This document shows, one piece after another, positions 9,265 through 18,458 of a stretch of DNA of 64,000 bases (its first letter is position 1; each line of letters begins with the position of its first letter). Made by a program: the position numbers and the translations under genes. This DNA is from Enterobacter sp. RHBSTW-00994 (GTDB lineage Bacteria; Pseudomonadota; Gammaproteobacteria; Enterobacterales; Enterobacteriaceae). Where the stretch lies: positions 1,320,588 through 1,384,587 of the forward strand of contig NZ_CP056199.1 of assembly GCF_013782625.1 (NCBI RefSeq), given 5' to 3'. The notes beneath the pieces are model-generated. The model did not search any database. It worked only from the letters and a program-made list of their open reading frames with translations, and was not told where the DNA came from.

Positions 9265-9552
9265 TTACACCTTGCTGTGTGATTTTTCGAGTTGCGCGAT
9301 CAACATCTCTTCAATCAGCTCACTACGGCTGATATTGCGTGCATCAGCAAGTTCGTTAAGTGCATCGACGGCATCAGCATTGAGCTTTAGCTCGACACGC
9401 TTAAGCCCACGATTTTTATCGCGTTTAAGCTGATTGCGTTTATTAATACGCAGCTGTTCGTCGCGTGAAAGCGGATTGGTCTTGGGTCGTCCCGGGCGAC
9501 GCTCATTCGCGAACAGATCTATTGTCGTGCGGTCCGTTTGTTCTTTGGCCAT
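9265..9552 (-). CDS. ybfE: YbfE, small conserved DNA-binding-like protein
   Basis: A 95-residue basic protein starting MAKEQTDRTTIDLF, with the conserved GRPKTNPLSRDEQLRINKRN segment and a C-terminal ribbon-helix-helix-like part (VELKLNADAVDALNELA...SRSELIEEML). That resembles CopG/RHH proteins, so DNA binding is plausible but unproven. The ATG at 9552 fits the E. coli start better than an in-frame extension to 9612. E. coli ybfE is listed as LexA-regulated; I did not find a convincing LexA box in the 128 bp upstream here. It lies between fldA and ybfF on the same strand. Confidence 0.85.
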   Translation of the reverse strand: MAKEQTDRTTIDLFANERRPGRPKTNPLSRDEQLRINKRNQLKRDKNRGLKRVELKLNADAVDALNELADARNISRSELIEEMLIAQLEKSHSKV

Positions 9553-9680
9553 GATTTTGAGACTTCGGGGGAAACACGCCGCCCTGCTAATGCCCAGGCG
9601 ATAAGCGCGCAATCATACATCACGGAAAACGGCACGCCAACGACTGGAAGCCTGTAGCCTTCCGGTCGCTGTCTTTTTAA

Positions 9681-10454
9681 TCAATTTTCAATGTCAGCGA
9701 GATAACGGCGGATAGCGCGAAGTACAGCTTCTGGTTTTTCTGCGTGCACCCAATGCCCAGCTCCGGCAATCACGTGGGCTCGTGTCTGAGGGAACTGCGC
9801 CAGAATCGCATCGCGGTACGCTTCAGTAACATACGGTGAATTGCCGCCACGGATAAAGAGAGCAGGGTGTGACCAGGCAGGCACGGGTTCCCAGCCGACA
9901 ATATGACGGTACTGATCCCACAGCACCGGAACGTTGAAACGCCACTGACCTTCGACGAAAGATTTCAGCAAAAATTGCACAACCCCCTCTTCATCAAGGT
10001 GCTCGCGCATAATGGCTGCCGCCTGTTGGCGGGTAGATACACCGGCGTCTGTCACGGCATTAATTGCCGCAAAAATTTCATCATGGCGACGAACGTCGTA
10101 ATCTACCGGGGCAACATCAATAACAATCAGCCCATTGATACGCTCAGGTGCGAGCGCGGTCAGCGCCATAACGGCTTTGCCGCCCATTGAATGCCCAATC
10201 AGCGTGACTTTTTCGAGGTTATTAACGTCAAGTGTCTCCAGCAGATCCTGTGCCATTGCCGTGTAGTTCATGTCCGGCGATCGACCGGAAAGGCCATGGT
10301 TTCGCATATCGACCTGCAAAATGTCGTGATCGGTAACCAGATCGCGCGCCAGTACACCCAGATTATCAAGGCTGCCAAACAGGCCGTGAACCAGTACGAT
10401 GGGGGAATTATTGTTCGGCGATTGTGCAGATTGCGCTCGGGTATTCAATTTCAT
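9681..10454 (-). CDS. ybfF: Alpha/beta-hydrolase esterase YbfF
   Basis: A 257-residue alpha/beta-hydrolase with esterase activity reported for the E. coli protein on short acyl esters. Visible motifs are the oxyanion-hole HGLFGS near residue 24, the nucleophile elbow GHSMGG near residue 90, and the catalytic His in AGAGHWVHAEKP near the C terminus. It is transcribed divergently from seqA, across a 183-bp gap holding both promoters. Its physiological substrate is unknown. Confidence 0.92.
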   Translation of the reverse strand: MKLNTRAQSAQSPNNNSPIVLVHGLFGSLDNLGVLARDLVTDHDILQVDMRNHGLSGRSPDMNYTAMAQDLLETLDVNNLEKVTLIGHSMGGKAVMALTALAPERINGLIVIDVAPVDYDVRRHDEIFAAINAVTDAGVSTRQQAAAIMREHLDEEGVVQFLLKSFVEGQWRFNVPVLWDQYRHIVGWEPVPAWSHPALFIRGGNSPYVTEAYRDAILAQFPQTRAHVIAGAGHWVHAEKPEAVLRAIRRYLADIEN

Positions 10455-10574
10455 GGCAAAGTTCTTTTTTTACGTATGTCAGGTTAGGGTATTATGTTGA
10501 CCATTCTGCCGCCCGGCTGCAAGGATCCAGTTTATTCTGACTTTTGCCGCCAACCTGGCTTGACGCTATCCGCT

Positions 10575-10601
10575 GTTGGGATTTGACTTTATAATCCCAA
10601 C
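10575..10601. repeat. Perfect inverted repeat in the seqA promoter region
   Basis: GTTGGGATT and AATCCCAAC are exact inverted 9-bp arms around a 9-bp centre that, with the right arm, includes TATAAT (10590-10595). It lies 37 bp before the seqA start. Either an operator overlapping the -10 element or a 5'-leader hairpin would fit. Confidence 0.5.
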
Positions 10602-10637
10602 GACTTGTATTCAGATAAGATATCGCACTGGATTAAG

Positions 10638-11186
10638 ATGAAAACAATCGAAGTTGATGATGAGCTCTATCAGTATATCGCCAGCCAAACGCGGCATATC
10701 GGGGAGAGCGCGTCCGACATTTTACGGCGCATGCTGAAATTTTCCGCCGCCTCACAGCCTGTCACTCCTGTTACTAAAGATGTTGTGCTTCAGCCGAGTG
10801 TAGCTGCGCAAGTTAAACCGGCACAAACGCCGGTCAAAGATAAAGTGCGTGCGATGCGCGAACTGCTGCTTTCTGATGAATACGCAGAGCAGAAAAAGGC
10901 GGTTAACCGCTTTATGTTGGTGCTGTCTACACTCTATTCACTGGATAACAAAGCGTTTGCTGAAGCGACCGAGTCGCTGCACGGTCGTACGCGCGTGTAT
11001 TTTGCGGGTGACGAGCAGACGTTGCTACAAAACGGCAATCAAACCAAACCTAAACATGTCCCTGGTACGCCATACTGGGTGATTACCAATACCAACACGG
11101 GCCGCAAGTGCAGCATGGTTGAACACATCATGCAGTCCATGCAGTTCCCGGCGGAATTGATCGAAAAGGTTTGCGGTACAATCTAA
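10638..11186 (+). CDS. seqA: Negative modulator of replication initiation SeqA
   Basis: Binds hemimethylated GATC sites, sequestering oriC and organising new DNA behind forks. The ATG at 10638 gives 182 residues (E. coli 181) beginning MKTIEVDDELYQYIA, the multimerisation domain (about 1-35). A flexible Pro/Val-rich linker follows, then the DNA-binding domain (about 65-182) with the GNQTKPKHVPGTPYWV loop and NTNTGRKCSMVE helix. It is followed by pgm after 24 bp, so the two form an operon as in E. coli. Confidence 0.97.
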   Translation: MKTIEVDDELYQYIASQTRHIGESASDILRRMLKFSAASQPVTPVTKDVVLQPSVAAQVKPAQTPVKDKVRAMRELLLSDEYAEQKKAVNRFMLVLSTLYSLDNKAFAEATESLHGRTRVYFAGDEQTLLQNGNQTKPKHVPGTPYWVITNTNTGRKCSMVEHIMQSMQFPAELIEKVCGTI

Positions 11187-11210
11187 CCCTTGCATAAGAA
11201 GGACCCGGCA

Positions 11211-12851
11211 ATGGCAAATCACAACCGTGCAGGCCAACCTGCACAACAAAGCGATTTGATTAACGTCGCCCAACTGACCGCGCAGTACTACGTACTGAAA
11301 CCGGTTGTGGGTAACGCAGAACACGCAGTGAAGTTTGGTACGTCTGGCCACCGCGGTAGCGCGGGTCGCCATAGCTTTAACGAACCGCATATTCTGGCCA
11401 TTGCCCAGGCCATCGCGGAAGAACGCGCGAAAAATGGCGTGACGGGTCCGTGCTATGTAGGGAAGGATACGCACGCTTTATCTGAGCCAGCTTTCATCTC
11501 CGTACTGGAAGTGCTGGCCGCTAACGGCGTGGACGTTATTGTCCAGGAAAATAACGGTTTTACCCCGACGCCTGCGGTCTCTAACGCGATCCTTGTGCAC
11601 AACAAAAAAGGTGGTGCGCTGGCTGATGGTATCGTTATTACACCATCCCACAACCCGCCAGATGATGGTGGTATCAAATACAACCCACCTAACGGCGGCC
11701 CGGCAGATACCAACGTCACTAAAGTGGTAGAAGACCGCGCTAATGCCCTGTTGGCGGACGATCTGAAAGGTGTAAAGCGCATCTCTCTGGATGCGGCAAT
11801 GGCCTCAGGTCACGTGAAAGCGTTGGATCTGGTCCAGCCGTTTATCGAAGGGTTGGCTGATATCGTTGATATCGCTGCGATCCAGAAAGCAGGTCTGAAA
11901 CTGGGCGTTGATCCACTTGGCGGTTCCGGGATCGAGTACTGGAAACGTATCGCCGAATTCTACAAACTGGATCTGACCATCGTGAACGATCACGTTGATC
12001 AAACCTTCCGCTTTATGCATCTCGATAAAGACGGCGCAATCCGCATGGACTGCTCCTCAGAGTGTGCTATGGCAGGTCTGCTGGCGCTGCGTGATAAATT
12101 CGATCTGGCGTTTGCAAACGACCCGGATTACGACCGTCACGGTATCGTCACCCCGGCAGGTCTGATGAACCCGAACCACTATCTGGCGGTCGCGATCAAC
12201 TATCTGTTCCAGCATCGTCCACAGTGGGGCAAAGAGGTCGCTGTCGGTAAAACACTGGTCTCTTCTGCGATGATCGACCGTGTGGTCGATGCACTTGGCC
12301 GTAAGCTGGTGGAAGTCCCGGTGGGCTTCAAATGGTTTGTTGACGGTCTGCATGACGGTAGCTTCGGCTTTGGCGGCGAAGAGAGTGCAGGGGCATCTTT
12401 CCTGCGCTTCGACGGTACACCGTGGTCGACTGACAAAGATGGCATCATTATGTGTCTGCTGGCGGCTGAAATTACCGCCGTTACCGGGAAAAACCCGCAG
12501 GAACACTACAATGAGCTGGCCGCACGTTTTGGTGCGCCAAGCTACAACCGCATTCAGGCGGCAGCGACATCTGCGCAGAAAGCCGCTCTGTCTAAACTCT
12601 CCCCTGAAATGGTCAGCGCCAATACGCTGGCAGGCGATCCGATTACTGCGCGTCTGACTGCTGCGCCAGGTAATGGTGCGTCCATTGGCGGCCTGAAAGT
12701 CATGACCGAGAATGGCTGGTTTGCCGCGCGTCCGTCTGGTACGGAAGACGCGTACAAAATCTACTGCGAAAGCTTCCTCGGTGATGAGCACCGTAAGCTG
12801 ATCGAGAAAGAAGCGGTAGAGATTGTCAGCGAAGTGCTGAAAAACGCGTAA
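11211..12851 (+). CDS. pgm: Phosphoglucomutase
   Basis: Interconverts glucose-1-P and glucose-6-P, linking galactose and glycogen metabolism and UDP-glucose supply to glycolysis. The ATG at 11211 gives 546 residues, the same as E. coli; an in-frame TTG seven codons upstream is not needed. The active-site phospho-Ser lies in [16 protein letters not shown], the Mg loop is NDPDYDRHG, the sugar loop GGEESAG, and the phosphate-binding [10 protein letters not shown] is near the C terminus. The product works with the gal enzymes at the other end of this window. Its original terminator appears to have been split by an IS element. Confidence 0.98.
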   Translation: MANHNRAGQPAQQSDLINVAQLTAQYYVLKPVVGNAEHAVKFGTSGHRGSAGRHSFNEPHILAIAQAIAEERAKNGVTGPCYVGKDTHALSEPAFISVLEVLAANGVDVIVQENNGFTPTPAVSNAILVHNKKGGALADGIVITPSHNPPDDGGIKYNPPNGGPADTNVTKVVEDRANALLADDLKGVKRISLDAAMASGHVKALDLVQPFIEGLADIVDIAAIQKAGLKLGVDPLGGSGIEYWKRIAEFYKLDLTIVNDHVDQTFRFMHLDKDGAIRMDCSSECAMAGLLALRDKFDLAFANDPDYDRHGIVTPAGLMNPNHYLAVAINYLFQHRPQWGKEVAVGKTLVSSAMIDRVVDALGRKLVEVPVGFKWFVDGLHDGSFGFGGEESAGASFLRFDGTPWSTDKDGIIMCLLAAEITAVTGKNPQEHYNELAARFGAPSYNRIQAAATSAQKAALSKLSPEMVSANTLAGDPITARLTAAPGNGASIGGLKVMTENGWFAARPSGTEDAYKIYCESFLGDEHRKLIEKEAVEIVSEVLKNA

Positions 12852-12938
12852 GTGTAGTTCTGGTGTGGGCTGATGTTTTCACTCCAGCCTTCTCCCACAG
12901 AATGAGGGAGAAAACACTAAAAACGGCAACCTTCGGGC

Positions 12939-14234
12939 TAATGCCGATCAGTTAAGGATCGATTGACCGATCCGGTGGATGGTGTAAAAAGGGTTCCATG
13001 TTCATTATGGAGCCCTTTTTAAATGGAACTTTATCAGGCACCTGGCATTATCAACGCCACGCACTCCAGAGCGTGCCCGTAATCTCGCCGACCTCATTCC
13101 CCCGGCGCTTATTCAGCAGGCACTCACGCTGACCGATACCGTCACTTTGCGTAAACGCAAACTCCCTCCCGGATCGATGATTTGGCTTGTCGTAGGGATG
13201 TCCATTTTCTGCGACCGTCCAATGACAGAAATCGTAAATCTGATGGATATCACTGACCGTACTGGCCCCCCTTTTTCCGCCCGGAGTGCTGTCATTCAGC
13301 GCCGTAAAACACTGGGGGAGAACGCTGTGCGGGAGCTTTTTGATATCACCCGGCAAACAGGCAGTGCATCCACAATGGCACGGACTGAACCTCTTTGCTG
13401 TCGATGGCGTGGTCTTGTGTACCGCAGATACACCGGAAAACAGAGCCTCCTTCAGTAAACACACCAGTCAGGGCTGAGCAACTGACAGAGAAAGCGCCGG
13501 ATAACAGTATTACCCTGTTCGATAAGGGATTTTACCCGATGGGCCTGCTCCATCACTGGCAGACATCAGGAGAAAACCGGCACTGGTTGTTGCCGTTGAA
13601 AAAGAATACACAGTATCGGGTGGTTCGCCGTCTGGGCCGCGGAGATGAACTGGTCGGCCTGAAAACCAGCCCGCGAGCCCGGAAGCACTGGCCAGGGGTC
13701 CCGGAAGAAATAGTGGGAAGACTGCTGACCCGCAGGGTGGACGGAAAAGAGAGGCAGGTGCTGACATCACTGACAGACCCGAATCGTTATCCAGGCAATG
13801 ACATCAGTGAGTTATATCGCCACCGCCGGGAAACAGAGCTGGGTTACCGGGAAGCCAGGCAGAGTATGCTGGACAGTCGATGGACGTTACGCAGTCGCCT
13901 GCCGGAACTGGTGAGGCAGGAGCTGTGGGGGGGTCTGCTGGCGTATAAGCTGGTGCGATATCAGATGGTGCAGATGGTGTTCCATCTGAAGGGAGATGAT
14001 TTGCCTAACCAGCTTAGCTTCAGTGGAGCGATAAGCGAAATAATCCGGCTACTGATAACCCAGCCGTGGGCCTCACCGGGAAAAATGCCGGGCGAAATGA
14101 GAACGCTGTATGAACAAGCGAAATGGCTGATATTACCGGGGAGAAGGGAGCGAAGTTACCCGCGGGAACTCAGGGTAAAGACCAGAAAATATCCGGATAA
14201 AAAGGTTGCTGGTCACCTTAAGTGACCAGCATTA
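12939..14234. mobile_element. Degenerate IS4-family insertion sequence, about 1.3 kb
   Basis: The left end TAATGCCGATCAGTTAAG (12939-12956) and right end CTTAAGTGACCAGCATTA (14217-14234) are inverted repeats agreeing at 15 of 18 positions, and the left one matches the IS4 end as I remember it. The length of 1296 bp is below the 1426 bp of IS4, as expected from an internal deletion in the transposase gene. Flanks AACCTTCGGGCT and AACCCGTGGGTT (8 of 12 identical) may be a decayed target duplication. The element is dead as an autonomous transposon. Confidence 0.85.
13023..14225 (+). pseudogene. IS4-family transposase, frameshifted and internally deleted
   Basis: Three frames carry successive parts of one IS4-type transposase. 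It starts MELYQA at 13023 and shifts frame near 13040. It then reads LALSTPRTPERARNL to about 13350 (VTLRKRKLP, SAVIQRRKTLGE). It shifts again into HPQWHGLNLFAVDGVV, which holds the first catalytic Asp. Near 13465-13480 a deletion of about 37 codons relative to IS4 InsG brings in the last frame, with TLFDKGFY (second Asp) and YRHRRETELGYREARQ. In that YREK-type motif the Glu is kept, but the final Lys is Arg and the usual Trp after HR is also Arg. The C-terminal 240 or so residues remain open. No functional protein is expected. Confidence 0.88.
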
Positions 14235-14270
14235 ACCCGTGGGTTGCCGTTTTGCGTTAAGACCTCCTGG

Positions 14271-14303
14271 GCCCGGTAAGCGTTAGCGCCACCGGGCTTT
14301 TTT
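14271..14303 (+). terminator. Terminator-like REP-type stem after the IS
   Basis: GCCCGGT and ACCGGGC arms around AAGCGTTAGCGCC, followed by six T residues. It may now serve as the working terminator for pgm and any IS transcription. The GCGCTAACGCTTACCGGGC pattern is also typical of enterobacterial REP-like repeats. Confidence 0.7.
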
Positions 14304-14313
14304 GTGTCCCGAT

Positions 14314-15627
14314 TTAACCGTGTTTATTTTTCAGCTCAAACCTCGGAGATACCAGACCGTAGAGCGTCCAGCCCATAAAGGTCACCATGGCTCCATAGAG
14401 CATCGCTTCCTGGCCGGAAGAGTAAAGCGCATAGAAGCTGTAGATGGCCCCAATCAGCGCCACGGCGTTTGCGGCTCTTGCTTTGCCTGGTTCGACTTTC
14501 GCCACTTTCTGAATGATCACCAGTGCCGCCATCGACAGAATATACGGAATGATGTTGGTCACTACCGCCAGATTCACCAGTACGTTGAACTGGCTATTGA
14601 GTGACGGGCTTATGGTCATCAAGGACAGACCACTCTGGAAAATGACAATCGCCAGCATGCCCTGCACCGGAGCGTCGGATTTGGTGACGCGGGAGAAAAT
14701 TTTCGGGAAGTAACCTTCGTCAGCCGATGATTTAAACACCTGGGCGATGGTGAATTGCCAGCCGAGAAGTGAACCGCAGCATGACATTACCATCAGACCC
14801 ATGATCACTTTCCCAACTTCCGGAGTAAACATCTGTGCGAAGGCCACGCCAAACGGTGCGGTAGAGTTGGCTAAATCCGCGTTTGGTACAATCCCGGCAA
14901 TCACGTTGGTCGAAACGATATAGATCACCGCTGCGCCCAGGGTCCCGCCCAGTACCGCAATCGGGACGTTTTTTTCCGGATTTTCTACCACTTCAGCATT
15001 CGCACAGGCAGATTCCAGACCGAGGAAGGCCCACAGCGTCATGGCGATGGAAGAGCCGACAGCAGTAAAGAACGGCACATGATGTGGGTTCCAGGAGTTT
15101 GCGTACAGCGTTGGGCTAAACCAGAACCAGCCGATGATACACAGCCCCACAACCGGGATGATTACCCCCCAGACGGTGATGCTGCTGAGCTGTCCGGTTA
15201 TCCGCGCACCACCGAAGTTTGCAACGGTGCAGATCCACAGCACGCCGATGGTCGCCAGCCCAATCTGCACCGGGCTTAGCGTCGCACCAAACAGCTCCGT
15301 ACCGTAGCCGACGGCTGAAATGGCAATGGCTACGTTGGCAATCAGGAGGGAGACGCCATAGGTATAGTTGGCCATAAAGTTGCCTGACTTACCGAATGCG
15401 TACTCCGCATAACCGCCCATCCCACCAGACTTCCGGCTGAACATGCCACATTTGGCAAAGGCCCATGCGAGCGCCATCGAACCTACGGCAGTCACTAACC
15501 AGGAGATAATAGAGATCGTACCCACTTCCGCGAGCTTGGTCGGCAGCATGATTATGCCTGATCCCATCATGTTTACCATGGTGAGGATCGTGAGCTGCAC
15601 GACGCCCATTTTGTTGGACTTACTCAT
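14314..15627 (-). CDS. potE: Putrescine/ornithine antiporter
   Basis: Inner-membrane APC-family exchanger that exports putrescine made by SpeF and imports ornithine, giving acid resistance and polyamine balance. The ATG at 15627 overlaps the speF stop (ATGA), indicating translational coupling. The 437-residue product begins MSKSNKMGVVQLTILTMVNMMGSG, with the GSGI motif of the first APC helix, and shows about twelve hydrophobic segments. The TLWAFLGLESA segment corresponds to the substrate-binding Trp/Glu region known from E. coli PotE. It is the second gene of speF-potE. Confidence 0.96.
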   Translation of the reverse strand: MSKSNKMGVVQLTILTMVNMMGSGIIMLPTKLAEVGTISIISWLVTAVGSMALAWAFAKCGMFSRKSGGMGGYAEYAFGKSGNFMANYTYGVSLLIANVAIAISAVGYGTELFGATLSPVQIGLATIGVLWICTVANFGGARITGQLSSITVWGVIIPVVGLCIIGWFWFSPTLYANSWNPHHVPFFTAVGSSIAMTLWAFLGLESACANAEVVENPEKNVPIAVLGGTLGAAVIYIVSTNVIAGIVPNADLANSTAPFGVAFAQMFTPEVGKVIMGLMVMSCCGSLLGWQFTIAQVFKSSADEGYFPKIFSRVTKSDAPVQGMLAIVIFQSGLSLMTISPSLNSQFNVLVNLAVVTNIIPYILSMAALVIIQKVAKVEPGKARAANAVALIGAIYSFYALYSSGQEAMLYGAMVTFMGWTLYGLVSPRFELKNKHG

Positions 15628-17822
15628 ATTTTTTCTCCTTTCAGCAGCGATAGCTGAGCGGCAGGTTGTTTGATGACGTAACAGCGAACCTGTTTCCGTC
15701 CGTCGCACTCTTCGACATACACGCCCTGCAACTCAGGTGCGAAGCCGGGCAGAAGATTGATCCCCTCTTCAAGTGCAGTGAAATAACGCAGTACGGACCC
15801 CCCCCAGATTTCACCTGGGACAACGCACAGCACGCCCGGTGGGTAAGGGAGAGCGCCTTCGGCTGCGATACGGCCTTCCGCATCACGCAGAGAAACCAGT
15901 TCTACCTCACCACGCAGATAGGCATAGTTCGCCTCCTGTGGGTTCATCATCACGCGCGGGAAATGTGATTTACGGAACATCTCTTTTTGCAGCTGTTTCA
16001 CGTTATGGCGGGCATAGAGGTTGTGCATTTCCTGGCATATCTGACGCAGGGTGTAGTCTGCATAGCGTTCCGGATGCTGTTTACAAATAGACGGCAGTAC
16101 CTCTTTGAGTGGAGCATCGGTCTGGAGCAGTTTTTCAAAGCGTACTAACTGGGCGACAAGTTGCTGCAGTTTGCCCATGTCTTCTGCCGGGGTTAGCAGG
16201 AACAGGATCGAGTTGAGATCGCATTTTTCCGGAACAATGCCATTTTCTCGCAGGAAGTTAGCGAGAATGGTGGCGGGAACGCCGAAATCCTCGTACTCAC
16301 CCGTACGGGCATTGATGCCTGGTGTGGTCAGCAGCAATTTGCACGGGTCGATAAAATACTGATGCTCAGCGTAACCGTCGAAGGCGTGCCAGCGTTCACC
16401 TGGCACAAAGTGGAAAAAGCGCAGGTCAGAAGCAATATCTGCGGTATCCCAGCTTTCCCACGGGCGCTCATCCACAGTTTCAGGAACAAACGGGCGAATA
16501 AACTGACAGTTTTGCAGAATCAGTTTGCGCGCTTCGATGCCGTTCACTACGCAGTCCATCCACATGTTGCGGCCGCTTTGTCCCTCATGCATACGGGCGT
16601 TAATATCAAGCGCGGCAAACAGCGGATAAAACGGGCTGGTGGAGGCATGCATCATAAAGGCGTTGTTAAGACGTTTATGCGGGACATAACGCTGCTGGCC
16701 TTTAATGTGGCGGTCTTTTTTGTGGATCTGCGAGGTTTGTGAGAACCCTGCCTGCTGTTTATGTACGGATTGAGTGACCAGAATACCGGGGTCATTCTCG
16801 TTCAGTTCCAGCAGCAGTGGCGAACAGTCAGCCATCATCGGAATAAACTGCTCGTAACCCACCCATGCAGAGTCAAACAGGATGTAATCACACAGATGGC
16901 CGATTTTATCCACGACCTGGCGGGCGTTATAAATTGTACCGTCATATGTGCCCAGTTGGATCACTGCCAGACGGAACGGACGTGCGTCACGAGCGCGGCC
17001 TGGAGCCACTTCTGATACCTGCTCGCGCAGATAACTCTCCTCGAAGCAATGTGCGTCAATACCGCCGATAAAGCCGTACGGGTTACGCGCAGTTTCCAGG
17101 TAGACCGGTGTCGCGCCGGCTTGTAACAGTGCGCCGTGGTGGTTGGATTTGTGGTTGTTACGATCGAACAGGACCAAATCACCGGGGGTCAGCAGGGCAT
17201 TAAGCACCACTTTGTTTGAGGAGGACGTACCATTCAGAACGAAGTAGGTTTTATCTGCGTTGAAGACTTTTGCTGCGTGTTGCTGGGCAATACATGGTGC
17301 GCCTTCGTGAATCAGCAGGTCGCCCATTGCTACATCGGCGTTACACAGATCTGAGCGGAACAATGTCTCGCCAAAGAAATCGACAAACTGATTACCGGCA
17401 GGGTGGCGGCGGAAGAACTGCCCCCCCTGATGCCCTGGGCAGTCGAATGCGCTATTGCCTTGCTTAACGTAATCGACCAGTGCGCGGAAGAACGGCGGAC
17501 GCAACTGGGTTTCGTACTTCTGCGCAGCGGCCTCCAGTTGACGTCCGTAGAAATCATTGCTGGTGTCAGAACATTCAAAAACGCCATGAATACGCGACAG
17601 ATATTCTGCCGGAACAATCTCTTCTTTATGTGTCGCAATAAATACAGGAATACCGAATCCCGTTGCTTCTATTTCTTCTATCGCACCGCTGAAAATATCA
17701 CTGACGGCCAGAACAACGGCGGCGACATCAATATAATCAGAGGAACTTACGTCTACCATCTCACGGCGAGTGGTAAAGCAATCGGGGCATGCACGGCTGG
17801 CTGCAATTTTTAAGGTTTTCAT
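15624..17822 (-). CDS. speF: Inducible ornithine decarboxylase
   Basis: PLP-dependent fold-type I decarboxylase that converts ornithine to putrescine and consumes a proton under acid conditions. The 732-residue product has an N-terminal response-regulator-like wing domain (about 1-105), a core PLP domain with the Schiff-base Lys in TQSVHKQQAGFSQ (about residue 350), and a C-terminal domain with the GALPYPPGVLCVVPGE segment common to this family. It is followed by potE with a 4-bp overlap and preceded by a 255-bp leader and the arrest peptide gene speFL. Expression is therefore expected to need ornithine and active translation of speFL. Confidence 0.97.
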   Translation of the reverse strand: MKTLKIAASRACPDCFTTRREMVDVSSSDYIDVAAVVLAVSDIFSGAIEEIEATGFGIPVFIATHKEEIVPAEYLSRIHGVFECSDTSNDFYGRQLEAAAQKYETQLRPPFFRALVDYVKQGNSAFDCPGHQGGQFFRRHPAGNQFVDFFGETLFRSDLCNADVAMGDLLIHEGAPCIAQQHAAKVFNADKTYFVLNGTSSSNKVVLNALLTPGDLVLFDRNNHKSNHHGALLQAGATPVYLETARNPYGFIGGIDAHCFEESYLREQVSEVAPGRARDARPFRLAVIQLGTYDGTIYNARQVVDKIGHLCDYILFDSAWVGYEQFIPMMADCSPLLLELNENDPGILVTQSVHKQQAGFSQTSQIHKKDRHIKGQQRYVPHKRLNNAFMMHASTSPFYPLFAALDINARMHEGQSGRNMWMDCVVNGIEARKLILQNCQFIRPFVPETVDERPWESWDTADIASDLRFFHFVPGERWHAFDGYAEHQYFIDPCKLLLTTPGINARTGEYEDFGVPATILANFLRENGIVPEKCDLNSILFLLTPAEDMGKLQQLVAQLVRFEKLLQTDAPLKEVLPSICKQHPERYADYTLRQICQEMHNLYARHNVKQLQKEMFRKSHFPRVMMNPQEANYAYLRGEVELVSLRDAEGRIAAEGALPYPPGVLCVVPGEIWGGSVLRYFTALEEGINLLPGFAPELQGVYVEECDGRKQVRCYVIKQPAAQLSLLKGEKI

Positions 17823-18077
17823 CTTTATCTCTTTATTTTAGACAATATGGGTCCCTCGATTTCTTGCAATAAAGAAATCGATATTTTCCGGAAAAAAAAG
17901 CAAAGTCTGGCCGCTGATAAATAATCAGTTAATTGCTTTTTGCAGAATTAAATCCAGTCCGTCCGGTTACGGATGTGTCTGGATCAAGAGGAATAGATGC
18001 ACAGGTTCACAGGTAGTTACCTGTAAAGTAAGCTTTTTTAAAGCAACCTGTAAGCAAGCGCACCAGAAGTCGAAGGA
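17823..18077 (-). promoter_or_regulatory. speF leader between speFL and speF
   Basis: A 255-bp untranslated stretch separates the leader peptide gene from speF. In E. coli and Salmonella this leader carries Rho-dependent termination that is relieved when ribosomes stall on speFL in the presence of ornithine. Here I see several potential short stems but no classic stem plus T-run, which agrees with Rho-dependent rather than intrinsic control. Confidence 0.65.
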
Positions 18078-18182
18078 CTACCGGGCATTGAAGAGATGAA
18101 AGTCGAAGCAGTTACGGTGGGCAAACATCATGATATGAGTTGTCCGCCTTATATGGGGCATTAAACGATTATTGTTTTCCAT
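18078..18182 (-). CDS. speFL: SpeFL ornithine-sensing leader peptide
   Basis: A 34-residue ORF beginning MENNNRLMPHIRRTTHIM and ending FHLFNAR, the same length and pattern as E. coli SpeFL (orf34). In E. coli the nascent HIRRTTHIMKFAHR sensor part traps ornithine in the ribosome tunnel and the FDFHFFNAR part arrests the ribosome, inducing speF. The DNA here gives HIRRTTHIM then Met where E. coli has Lys19, plus Cys25 for Ser and Leu30 for Phe. Tandem arginine codons AGG CGG sit at positions 12-13. Start ATG at 18182 follows GAAAGGAAAATAAGC. Confidence 0.9.
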   Translation of the reverse strand: MENNNRLMPHIRRTTHIMMFAHRNCFDFHLFNAR

Positions 18183-18458
18183 GCTTATTTTCCTTTCAGT
18201 AATTGAAAGCATGGTCATTTTATCCAGGAAAAGGCTGTAAACTGTGAAGGTGATCAACATTAATCGATCAAATCAGAAATAAATATTCGTTTTTGATGAA
18301 TATCTCAGATCAACATGCTGTTTTGTGAGTGTTATGTTAATGAATGGTTTTAATGTTGTTTAATTATGATTTAAATAAACAAAAATACACTTTTATTTAT
18401 TTATAAAAATATAAAAGGGAGTTTTTTGTTTATTATTTGAATTAAATTGAATAGTTAT
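18183..18458. promoter_or_regulatory. AT-rich gap between speFL and kdpE
   Basis: This gap holds the speFL promoter region on the minus strand and the 3' flank of kdpE. From about 18340 to 18458 it is extremely AT-rich with A- and T-tracts, suggestive of curved, H-NS-type DNA. No intrinsic terminator for kdpE is evident and no ORF is supported. Confidence 0.45.

Larger units (their letters stand above)
12919..14253 (+). terminator. pgm terminator split by the IS4-family element
   Basis: The arm AAAAACGGCAACC (12919-12931) lies just left of the IS. Its complement GGTTGCCGTTTT (14242-14253) lies just right of it and is followed by GCG. Joined without the IS they would form a standard stem with a T-run, a few dozen bases after pgm. 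The arms are now about 1.3 kb apart, so this terminator is probably inactive in its original form. Confidence 0.55.

Noticed and set aside
9553..9680. LexA box for ybfE
   Set aside because: No CTG-N10-CAG with an acceptable centre was found upstream on the minus strand, although E. coli ybfE is listed as SOS-regulated.
13395..14225. Independent 276-codon gene in the IS region
   Set aside because: The first 30 or so residues are out-of-frame noise; the rest is the C-terminal part of the broken IS4-type transposase.
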